NCBI GenBank assembly: GCA_003513015.1 | Contig: DOTA01000086.1 | Span: forward strand, 1 to 5,642 | DNA: 5,642 nt | Direction of reading: 5' to 3' | Source of the DNA: Chloroflexota bacterium | Lineage (GTDB): Bacteria; Chloroflexota; Anaerolineae; Anaerolineales; UBA11858 | Part shown: one piece after another, positions 1 to 5,102 of the stretch | Position numbering within the stretch: position 1 is the stretch's first letter | Layout: every line of letters begins with the position of its first letter | Made by a program: the position numbers and the translations under genes | The notes under the pieces: model-generated | Told to the model about the DNA's origin: nothing | The model's input: the letters and a program-made list of their open reading frames with translations, nothing else | The model's database searches: none

Positions 1-1478
1 GCTTTCATCAAGCGAGCCAGAATTCCATCATCGATATTGTAGGAATGGGCAATTTCAGGTTCGTAATAGGAGATGGCATTCTCGTGGCCACTTGTCATGT
101 AATTCGCGGCTGCCCGGATCACCATGCAGTTAGTAGGTTTATCATAGAAACCAATCTCAGCCAAATCATAGGGGATTACATTGTGGATGGATCCTAGGAT
201 GTATGACAAGGTTTCATCGATGCCAACCCCAGCACTGATTTCCTGGCTGATCTCAAAAATTGTGCGCAGGTCAGCTATGCGGGCGCGCAAAGCCAGCACC
301 ATGTTACTGAAAACCCGGGCCAAATGCCCGATTTCATCGCCAAGTTCCATCACATCGGCAATATCTGAAGGCTCGAAGGAACGATCCTTTTCCACACGTT
401 GGGCAGCCAACGCCAGCTTGCTAATCGGCCGCGTGATACCGCGAGCCACGAATATCGCGACAAGAACTGCGATCAAGCCTACGATAAACCCGCTGACTAG
501 CGTGATCACTGCTAGGTTGGTAATGCGGTTTATTAATACTGCTGGTGGAATGTTAATTCCTACCACCCAATTTAATTGTTGCACAGGCGCATACCCCATC
601 ACTACGCCGCCGTTCTCACCTCTCAATTGCATAATTGATCCGCTGGTTGTGATCCCGACCAATTGTTCCAAAACGGGGATGTTTATATAGGGAACCGAAT
701 CAACCAAAAAACGTGCCTTCACCTTTTCTTCGATCTCTGGTGAGACTGGAATAATACTCTGGTATAACCAATTTTCGTAATCAGCTGGCGGTGAAACCAC
801 AATTCCATCATGATCAACTAAGATGGCCGACATATCATTTTGCGTGTTGTTGATTTCATTGATGATTCTGGTAACAGCCTCGCCCTGTAATTTGATGATG
901 GCAACTCCGAGAACATTTCCTTGCCCATCTTGGACTGGTCGAGAAAAATAGAATCCCATTTTTTTGGAAGTACGCCCAACCAACACGTCGATATACTCAT
1001 TCCCTGCCATACCCTGCTTGAAATATTCGCGGTCCGCAAAATTTCCACCTTGAACAGTTGCCAGGCCTTCTAATTGCTTGGAGATCAAAACGGTGCCAGT
1101 GGAATTGATTAAATATGTGTATTCATAAAAGGGATTTGAATCTAGCGCGTTTTGGAATACCGTATTGGCGGAGGCAACCTCCGCCTCTGAAGCATTCGCG
1201 AAATCTAAAAGGTAGGTAACCACTTCTGGGTCGGTGCCAAGAATATGGAGAGAGCTGTTGGTATCTTCAATGAGCAGGTCTATGAGTTCGGCTTTACTAT
1301 CCGAGAGATGCTCCAAATCTTGCTTTGAGCGTTCCAAAATATCTTGAGCATGCATATACAGGTTGAACCCAGACAACAAAATCAAGGGTATCAGGGCGGT
1401 TAAGATCAGAACGATCGAAAATTTTGTGGTGATGGATAGATTGCGATACCAACCTTTTCGTTTGGGATTATCATTCAT
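1..1478 (-). CDS. Membrane sensor protein, dCache-HAMP-GAF (3' end outside window)
   Basis: The frame stays open from an ATG at 1478 to the left edge, giving 492 residues with no stop. Residues 20-42 are a first membrane helix. Residues about 45-315 are an extracytoplasmic double-Cache sensor domain, recognised by DREYF at 149-153, GRTS at 168-171, the FSRPV segment at 178-182 and DGQGNVLGV just after. Residues 322-345 are a second helix. Residues 346-398 form a HAMP domain (RPISKL near 350, DEIGHLA at 381-387). A helical linker then leads into a GAF domain from about 404, which the edge cuts. By family knowledge, dCache domains bind small ligands outside the membrane and HAMP relays the signal inward. 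The output domain (histidine kinase, cyclase, PP2C phosphatase or GGDEF) is not visible, and no methyl-accepting signalling domain is seen. The start is set by AAGGAG six bases upstream. It lies 65 bases after the methyltransferase gene and is probably co-transcribed with it. Confidence 0.93.
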   Translation of the reverse strand, partial: MNDNPKRKGWYRNLSITTKFSIVLILTALIPLILLSGFNLYMHAQDILERSKQDLEHLSDSKAELIDLLIEDTNSSLHILGTDPEVVTYLLDFANASEAEVASANTVFQNALDSNPFYEYTYLINSTGTVLISKQLEGLATVQGGNFADREYFKQGMAGNEYIDVLVGRTSKKMGFYFSRPVQDGQGNVLGVAIIKLQGEAVTRIINEINNTQNDMSAILVDHDGIVVSPPADYENWLYQSIIPVSPEIEEKVKARFLVDSVPYINIPVLEQLVGITTSGSIMQLRGENGGVVMGYAPVQQLNWVVGINIPPAVLINRITNLAVITLVSGFIVGLIAVLVAIFVARGITRPISKLALAAQRVEKDRSFEPSDIADVMELGDEIGHLARVFSNMVLALRARIADLRTIFEISQEISAGVGIDETLSYILGSIHNVIPYDLAEIGFYDKPTNCMVIRAAANYMTSGHENAISYYEPEIAHSYNIDDGILARLMK

Positions 1479-1482
1479 GTTG

Positions 1483-1490
1483 TTCTCCTT
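1483..1490 (-). promoter_or_regulatory. Ribosome binding site of the sensor gene
   Basis: Read on the minus strand this is AAGGAGAA, with the GGAG core about six bases from the ATG at 1478. It supports that start codon over the in-frame alternatives further inside the gene. Confidence 0.75.
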
Positions 1491-1496
1491 TTTACT

Positions 1497-1526
1497 CCAG
1501 GTAAAACCGTGATGATGGTTTTCTGG
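1497..1526. repeat. Imperfect inverted repeat just upstream of the sensor gene
   Basis: CCAG-gt-AAAACC (1497-1508), an 8-base spacer, then GGTTTTCTGG (1517-1526) form a 10-bp stem with a two-base bulge. It fills the gap between the methyltransferase stop and the sensor Shine-Dalgarno. No T-tract follows on the minus strand, so it does not look like an intrinsic terminator. It could be an operator, an mRNA processing or stabilising hairpin that tunes the operon, or chance. Confidence 0.4.
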
Positions 1527-1543
1527 CGTTTACAACCAAAACA

Positions 1544-2311
1544 TCAGCGTTCAAGCCGCTTACGCGATACCCACAAACCATCTCGAACAGGCAGCGTGAT
1601 GCTATCGAGCAGGGGATGTGTAGCGACGCGAGTGTTGTAAGCCTGAATCCCAATCACTTGTTCAGGGAGTTTCTCAGCTTGATCGTGTAATACTTCGCCC
1701 ATGCAAAAAACATTATCGCCGAGCAATAAGCCGCCATCACGTAGGTGTTCAATGCAAAAATCAAGCAGGTTCAAAGAGAGTTGGGAACTGGCCCCAAAGT
1801 AAACGTGTTTGATGACATCTTGAAAAATAATATCGAATTTTTGGTTGATTTGGGACATCAACTCGAAAACATCCCCCTCCAGCACTTCAACCTGATTGGC
1901 GAAACCCGCGCGTGCGATAAATTCTTTGGCAATTCTGGCTCGTTCCGGGTCGATTTCGATACTGATAATTCGACAATCAGCAGGCAGGCCCCGAGCCAGC
2001 CAAATGGCTGAATAGCCAATCGCGGTGCCAATATCTAAAACATGCTTGGCGGAATTTCCATGGATTTCAGCCAGCAATTGGATGATGGCACCCTCCAAGG
2101 GGCCAATAATCGGCACGTTTTGCTGCTCGGCCATTACTTCCATCTCGTGCAAAATATCATCAACGGGCGATTCTGGATGCCGCATCCGCAACAATTGCAG
2201 GGCATATTCTGAGAGTTGATCGCCTCCATTTTGGGGCACGATTGGTAAGACTTGCTGGAGGTTTTTGCTCATTAGGTTTAAATCATTTTGTTGTAACGTA
2301 GTAGTAGACAA
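1544..2311 (-). CDS. SAM-dependent O-methyltransferase (COMT/TrmR-like, Methyltransf_3 family)
   Basis: This is a 255-residue cytosolic class I methyltransferase. Motif I, binding S-adenosylmethionine, is VLDIGTAIGY at 91-100. The acidic end of beta-2 is SIEIDPE at 117-123, and GDVFE at 146-150 follows. The metal-dependent O-methyltransferase hallmarks are present: D165 in the FQDVIK segment, and D199/N200 in GDNVFCMGEV. The C-terminal LPVRDGLWVSRK is typical of the family. Relatives methylate catechol-like hydroxyls (COMT, caffeoyl-CoA) or tRNA 5-hydroxyuridine (TrmR); the substrate here cannot be told. The N-terminus is about 25-30 residues longer than usual. The start is TTG at 2311, chosen because GGAG lies seven bases upstream, whereas the first ATG (codon 14, at 2272) has no Shine-Dalgarno. 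The gene begins four bases after the ATPase stop, so translation is probably coupled. Confidence 0.9.
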   Translation of the reverse strand: MSTTTLQQNDLNLMSKNLQQVLPIVPQNGGDQLSEYALQLLRMRHPESPVDDILHEMEVMAEQQNVPIIGPLEGAIIQLLAEIHGNSAKHVLDIGTAIGYSAIWLARGLPADCRIISIEIDPERARIAKEFIARAGFANQVEVLEGDVFELMSQINQKFDIIFQDVIKHVYFGASSQLSLNLLDFCIEHLRDGGLLLGDNVFCMGEVLHDQAEKLPEQVIGIQAYNTRVATHPLLDSITLPVRDGLWVSRKRLER

Positions 2312-2315
2312 TTAT

Positions 2316-3074
2316 TTACTCCATTAATCCGCGGGTGACCTGTTTGAATAAAGCTGCCAGTGGGTCATCGGGATATTTGATAACAAATACAGATTGGCTT
2401 GCCAGCGCCATCATTTCGTTTGAATGTGGTAGCACGGCTGCAACTTCTTTTCCAAAAGCCTCACCAACTTTTTGTTTAACGATTTCTGGCGAGAAGAGGG
2501 CAGGCGATTTATTGACAATGAGCTTAATGGCGGGCACATCTAGTTTTTCAGCAATTTCGAGTGCCACGCTGGTTCCCTGGTAATCCTGATAATCGGGGCG
2601 CAACAACAACCCAACCGCGTCAGAAACCGCCATCGAGAGCAAAGTTTCATCATTTAGCCCCGGGTGCGTGTCAATAATCAGAACGTCTAGATTCAGAGCT
2701 TCGCACAGGGTCTCATAACTATCGCTGATGCGGCTGGGATCATAATTTTCGTCGCGCAGGATGCGGGCTACTTCGCTGGCTTTCATGCTGCTTGGAACCA
2801 GGAATAATTTCCCTTCAACGGAATCACCCAAAACCGAAGTGACATCGTGCGCTGCCTCTTGAATCTGGCAGCGTCCCCAAATGTAATCATTCAGCGTTAG
2901 CAAGTTACCATCGGTATCTACATCGAAGATTACATGCAAGCCCGGAGATTGAATGTCGCTATCCAGAATCGCGACTCGAAAGCCCGCGATGGCCAGTAAA
3001 GAACCAATGTTTGCGGTTGAATTGGTTTTCCCCGTTCCCCCTCGAAAGGAGTGAATTGAGATTTTTTTTGTCAT
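2316..3074 (-). CDS. ParA/MinD-family ATPase with Arg in the signature-Lys position
   Basis: This 252-residue protein is a SIMIBI-class P-loop ATPase. The deviant Walker A is FRGGTGKTN at 10-18, with the ATP-contacting K16. Switch I is LDSDIQSPG at 37-45 (D38, D40). Walker B is LDVLIIDTHPGL at 129-140 (D135). VNKS at 187-190 is the base-contacting segment. Family members dimerise on ATP and act as spatial organisers (plasmid or chromosome partition, division site, cargo positioning) or as regulators. ParA and MinD normally carry Lys at the first signature position (KGG); here it is R11. No ParB-like partner gene or parS-like site is seen nearby, and the C-terminus (FKQVTRGLME) is not an obvious MinD membrane-targeting helix, so plasmid partition or division-site selection is not supported. 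Start: ATG at 3074, with GGAGG ten bases upstream. It appears to be the first gene of an operon with the methyltransferase and the sensor. Confidence 0.9.
   Translation of the reverse strand: MTKKISIHSFRGGTGKTNSTANIGSLLAIAGFRVAILDSDIQSPGLHVIFDVDTDGNLLTLNDYIWGRCQIQEAAHDVTSVLGDSVEGKLFLVPSSMKASEVARILRDENYDPSRISDSYETLCEALNLDVLIIDTHPGLNDETLLSMAVSDAVGLLLRPDYQDYQGTSVALEIAEKLDVPAIKLIVNKSPALFSPEIVKQKVGEAFGKEVAAVLPHSNEMMALASQSVFVIKYPDDPLAALFKQVTRGLME
2319..2322 (-). promoter_or_regulatory. Shine-Dalgarno deciding the TTG start of the methyltransferase
   Basis: GGAG on the minus strand lies inside the last two codons of the ATPase gene (ATG GAG TAA), seven bases before TTG at 2311. The overlap of a ribosome binding site with the upstream stop implies translational coupling of the two genes. 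Confidence 0.65.
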
Positions 3075-3083
3075 GAAGTCATT

Positions 3084-3090
3084 GCCTCCA
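3084..3090 (-). promoter_or_regulatory. Ribosome binding site of the ParA-like gene
   Basis: TGGAGGC on the minus strand precedes the ATG at 3074 with a slightly long ten-base spacer. The ten-base string TGGAGGCAAT recurs exactly before the C39/SH3 gene. A second ATG at 3082 lies only two bases from the GGAGG and opens a three-codon frame ending at TGA, so it is unlikely to be a gene start. Confidence 0.6.
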
Positions 3091-3160
3091 AGAGAGTGCT
3101 TTTAGATCGTGTGCTATCTTGTTCTTGTATCTGAATTTTTGCATCAGGTTGTGAGCATCC

Positions 3161-3192
3161 GTGGGTGATCGGCCCCATTACAGATCACCCAC
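3161..3192 (-). terminator. Perfect stem-loop after the C39/SH3 gene, possible terminator
   Basis: GTGGGTGATC (3161-3170) and GATCACCCAC (3183-3192) are perfect 10-base complements around a 12-base loop. The hairpin starts 31 bases past the C39/SH3 stop and 82 bases before the ATPase start. The position suits transcription termination or 3'-end protection. On the minus strand the stem is followed by GGATGC rather than a T-run; the T-rich side (TTTCTCTC) is on the plus strand, where no gene needs it. It could also be an operator for the downstream operon. The rest of 3075-3222 shows no convincing promoter hexamer pair. Confidence 0.45.
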
Positions 3193-3222
3193 TTTCTCTC
3201 GAACTTAACTTAAGTGATTGCG

Positions 3223-4899
3223 CTATGCTTTCTCAACATACCAGGCTGCGAGATAGCCTTCAGCACCACTGTTATCGCGGACTCTGAGCCACTCACCGTT
3301 GACGCCAACTTTCGAAGCTGCATCTGCCTCCAGGGCAATCACAATCGACCCATCGGGCAGTCGTTTAATCAGAGATTGATCATTTACCACCGTAGATCGC
3401 CTTAAGGCAACGCCTTCTGTGGTGGTACGCAGATTCAAACTCCCGCCCTGGCTTTCACCCGAACTCGCTCCGGTAGCAAGTTTTACATACCAGGAGGCCA
3501 CATAACCAGATTTGCCGGAGGAATCTTTAACTTTGAGCCATTGGCCATCAACGCCAATCTTGTTTTTAGCTTGCGCCTCTGGTTCATCGATTTCCAGTGT
3601 GGTGTTCAAAGGTAACCGTTTGATCAGGTTGGCATCCGTAACCAGCGGCTGTGTGCGGAAAGCCAGGCCTTCTATGGTTGGCACTACTGCCAAGCCCTTG
3701 ATCGGCGCGGGCGGAGTGACAGGTTTGGGTTGCACAGGCGGAGTTGGCGTAACGGGTTTGGGTTGAGCGGGCGGGGTAACCGGTTTTGCGGCGCTACCCG
3801 GAGCGGGTGGGGGTGTGCCAGCTTTGCGGGTTACATACCAAGCTGCCACATAACCCTGGTCACCGCTGGCATCATAAACATTGATCCACTGATTGACTAC
3901 GCCGACTTTCTTGTTGACATCTGCGCGGCTTTCCAGGTAACCAAATTCGGTGTTCAGGGGTGCCCGTTTAATCAATTCGGCATTGAAATCTGCGGAAGCG
4001 CGCACTGCCAACCCATCTGCAATCGGGATCAAGAAGAATTCAACATCATCCGGTGTGACTACGGGTGTTTTGGGTTCGGGCGGTTCGGCCTCTTCGTCGA
4101 CCACCGTCTTTGAAACATACCAGGACGCGGTGTAGCCCTGATCGCCAGTGCTATCTTGAATGGGAATCCATAGCCCGTCTGCGCCAACTTTGGCGTCGGC
4201 ATCAGCTCTGCTCTCCAAAATAATGAGCTTGGCATTCAGAGGCAGGCGCTTGAGCAATGCTCCCGCAACAGAAGGATCATTGCGGAAAGCCAGCCCATCG
4301 ACTGCCGCATACACGGTCAGCGCATCCGCGGGTACAGGTACCTTGGGTTTCGGCTTAGGCGGGGTTGACCCTTCGATCCAAATCACACCCGTGATGGCAT
4401 TCGATATTTTTTTGCCGCCATGCGTATAGCGATCAAGTACTTTGATTTTCTTATCGGGGGCATCACCACTATAGCGGTACGGATCTTTCATATAATAATC
4501 ATCCCCTTCTTTGTCGTAGAGCACAATCCAGTGCGTCTGCAATCCCGCTTTGGGTGACCAGTCTACCTGGGCAATCACCGGTTTCCCGGCGGCAATGGCA
4601 GCATCAATCTGGTCCAGTGGCGCGGGGGTGTCTTCACAAGGTTGGTAACCTTTGTAAACCAGCCCAGGGCAAACAGACGGTAAAACCGCCGGGATAATGA
4701 GCGCTTCCTGAAACCCGCCAGCCGCTTTCATCTTCTCATTGATGCTTTCAGGCGTTTCGTTGAAACCGTACCCATTGGCGACCATCGTCATCGAGGTCAT
4801 CAAACAACCCCAACTACCGATTGTCTCTGTATTTTGATTCCCAAGTTTGACATTTTTCCATTTTGGGTCGTTCTGATAAAGAGCGTCTGTTTCGAACAT
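3223..4899 (-). CDS. C39-like papain-fold protein with four SH3-like repeats
   Basis: The protein has 558 residues. Residues 3-180 resemble the Peptidase_C39_2 family: GSWGCLMTSMTMVANGYG at 28-45 carries the candidate nucleophile C32, and THWIVLYD at 122-129 and MKDPY at 137-141 supply H123 and D139. Four bacterial SH3-like repeats follow at about 195-262, 288-357, 403-472 and 488-556, each with a GLAxR-type start, a KVGV/KIGV-x-x-x-W core and a GYxAxWYV end. Linkers are Pro-rich, notably 362-400 with a QPKPVTPP-type motif repeated. SH3-like domains usually bind cell-wall peptides and C39-like domains cleave peptides, so a wall- or peptide-processing role is inferred. No signal peptide or membrane helix is present, which is odd for that role. 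Start: ATG at 4899 with GGAGG upstream; an in-frame GTG at 4968 has no Shine-Dalgarno and lies in the terminator stem-loop. The gene is flanked by hairpins and seems monocistronic. Confidence 0.88.
   Translation of the reverse strand: MFETDALYQNDPKWKNVKLGNQNTETIGSWGCLMTSMTMVANGYGFNETPESINEKMKAAGGFQEALIIPAVLPSVCPGLVYKGYQPCEDTPAPLDQIDAAIAAGKPVIAQVDWSPKAGLQTHWIVLYDKEGDDYYMKDPYRYSGDAPDKKIKVLDRYTHGGKKISNAITGVIWIEGSTPPKPKPKVPVPADALTVYAAVDGLAFRNDPSVAGALLKRLPLNAKLIILESRADADAKVGADGLWIPIQDSTGDQGYTASWYVSKTVVDEEAEPPEPKTPVVTPDDVEFFLIPIADGLAVRASADFNAELIKRAPLNTEFGYLESRADVNKKVGVVNQWINVYDASGDQGYVAAWYVTRKAGTPPPAPGSAAKPVTPPAQPKPVTPTPPVQPKPVTPPAPIKGLAVVPTIEGLAFRTQPLVTDANLIKRLPLNTTLEIDEPEAQAKNKIGVDGQWLKVKDSSGKSGYVASWYVKLATGASSGESQGGSLNLRTTTEGVALRRSTVVNDQSLIKRLPDGSIVIALEADAASKVGVNGEWLRVRDNSGAEGYLAAWYVEKA
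3232..3438 (-). repeat. SH3-like repeat 4 (C-terminal)
   Basis: Residues about 488-556 run from LNLRTTTEGVALRR to GYLAAWYV. The KVGVNGEWLRVRD core aligns with the other three copies. Only two residues follow it, so the protein ends directly on the repeat. Confidence 0.75.
3484..3693 (-). repeat. SH3-like repeat 3
   Basis: Residues about 403-472 run from LAVVPTIEGLAFRT through NLIKRLPLN and KIGVDGQWLKVKD to GYVASWYV. The LIKRLPLN string closely matches LLKRLPLN of repeat 1 and LIKRAPLN of repeat 2, pointing to internal duplication. Confidence 0.75.
3700..3816 (-). repeat. Pro-rich linker with tandem QPKPVTPP-type units
   Basis: Residues 362-400 contain KPVTPPAQ, KPVTPTPPVQ and KPVTPPAP in succession, a low-complexity Pro/Lys/Val/Thr spacer between SH3-like repeats 2 and 3. 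The DNA is correspondingly repetitive and may vary in copy number between strains. Confidence 0.75.
3829..4038 (-). repeat. SH3-like repeat 2
   Basis: Residues about 288-357 run from FFLIPIADGLAVRA through ELIKRAPLN and KVGVVNQWINVYD to GYVAAWYV. The usual small residue after the VGV core is replaced (VVNQW rather than VNG/VDG-W), so this is the most divergent core of the four. Confidence 0.72.
4114..4317 (-). repeat. SH3-like repeat 1
   Basis: Residues about 195-262 run from TVYAAVDGLAFRN through LLKRLPLN and KVGADGLWIPIQD to GYTASWYV. It follows a short PKPKPKVPVP linker that separates it from the C39-like domain. Confidence 0.75.
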
Positions 4900-4903
4900 G
4901 AAT

Positions 4904-4910
4904 TGCCTCC
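4904..4910 (-). promoter_or_regulatory. Ribosome binding site of the C39/SH3 gene
   Basis: GGAGGCA-type sequence on the minus strand, about seven bases before the ATG at 4899. It decides the start in favour of a 558-residue protein over the 581-residue frame from GTG at 4968. It lies inside the same TGGAGGCAAT ten-mer found before the ParA-like gene. Confidence 0.8.
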
Positions 4911-4946
4911 AGGTTAAGAGTAAATTTTCTGGTTCACATGGGTACC

Positions 4947-4977
4947 TAAATAAAAGGAGCAGGTACACCCTGCTCCT
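4947..4977 (-). terminator. Intrinsic terminator / possible attenuator in the C39/SH3 leader
   Basis: On the minus strand AGGAGCAGG (4977-4969), a five-base loop GTGTA and CCTGCTCCT (4963-4955) form a perfect, GC-rich 9-bp stem followed by TTTATTTA. This is a canonical rho-independent terminator. It can end etfA transcription, whose stop lies 126 bases upstream. It also lies downstream of a good promoter and only about 50 bases before the C39/SH3 start, so it may act as an attenuator or end a short RNA. The stem-loop is the clearest terminator in the window; its function in the leader is inferred. Confidence 0.8.
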
Positions 4978-4991
4978 GAGTTATCAAAGAC

Positions 4992-5015
4992 CCAGTACTA
5001 AAGTAATAGTACCGG
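4992..5015 (-). other. Leader stem-loop upstream of the terminator
   Basis: On the minus strand CCGGTACT and AGTACTGG pair as an 8-bp stem with one G-U pair and an 8-base loop (ATTACTTT). It sits at or just inside the predicted transcript start and contains two of four GTAC tetramers of the leader, so it could pair alternatively with the terminator loop. Confidence 0.45.
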
Positions 5016-5019
5016 AGTC

Positions 5020-5049
5020 ATTGTATCATTCCTTTAAGTCCCGCTGCAA
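5020..5049 (-). promoter_or_regulatory. Sigma-70-type promoter for the C39/SH3 transcript
   Basis: The minus strand reads TTGCAG (5049-5044), an 18-base spacer and TACAAT (5025-5020). The -10 is preceded by TG-A, giving an extended -10 (TGATACAAT) that compensates for a weak -35 matching only at TTG. The predicted start is near 5013, leaving a leader of about 114 bases before the C39/SH3 ATG. No comparable promoter is seen between the terminator and the gene. Confidence 0.55.
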
Positions 5050-5102
5050 GCCTTTATGACAATTCCGGTCTTAATCCAACGAAACTGAAAGGTATTTGTT
5101 AT

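Noticed and set aside
181..690. Plus-strand open frame of 169 codons
   Set aside because: It lies antisense to the HAMP/TM2 part of the sensor, whose minus-strand frame has clear domain motifs; its own translation is Ser/Thr/Ile-rich with no recognisable domain.
818..1048. Minus-strand open frame of 76 codons inside the sensor gene
   Set aside because: It is out of frame with the sensor, overlaps the conserved dCache motifs and has no family resemblance.
2316..3074. Plasmid or chromosome partition locus
   Set aside because: Only a ParA-like gene is present; there is no ParB-like gene or parS-like repeats, and the neighbours are a methyltransferase and a sensor.
3093..3150. Possible -10 (TACAAG) for the ParA-like operon
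   Set aside because: No acceptable -35 at 16-18 bases and no extended -10, so a promoter could not be supported.
3512..4429. Several plus-strand open frames opposite the C39/SH3 gene
   Set aside because: They are antisense shadows made long by the repeated, Pro-rich coding sequence; none has a ribosome binding site with domain support.
4900..4968. N-terminal extension of the C39/SH3 protein from GTG at 4968
   Set aside because: No Shine-Dalgarno precedes it, the codons lie in the terminator hairpin, and the added residues do not form a proper signal peptide.
4955..4977. T-box-like sequence (AGGGTGTACCTGC resembles the GGGTGGTACC core)
   Set aside because: The leader is far too short for a T-box, has no specifier stem, and the downstream gene is not amino-acid related; the match comes from the terminator stem itself.
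5051..5091. CCTTT/AAAGG complementarity after etfA as a terminator
   Set aside because: A 5-bp stem with a loop of about 30 bases and no T-tract is too weak; the hairpin at 4947-4977 is a far better terminator.
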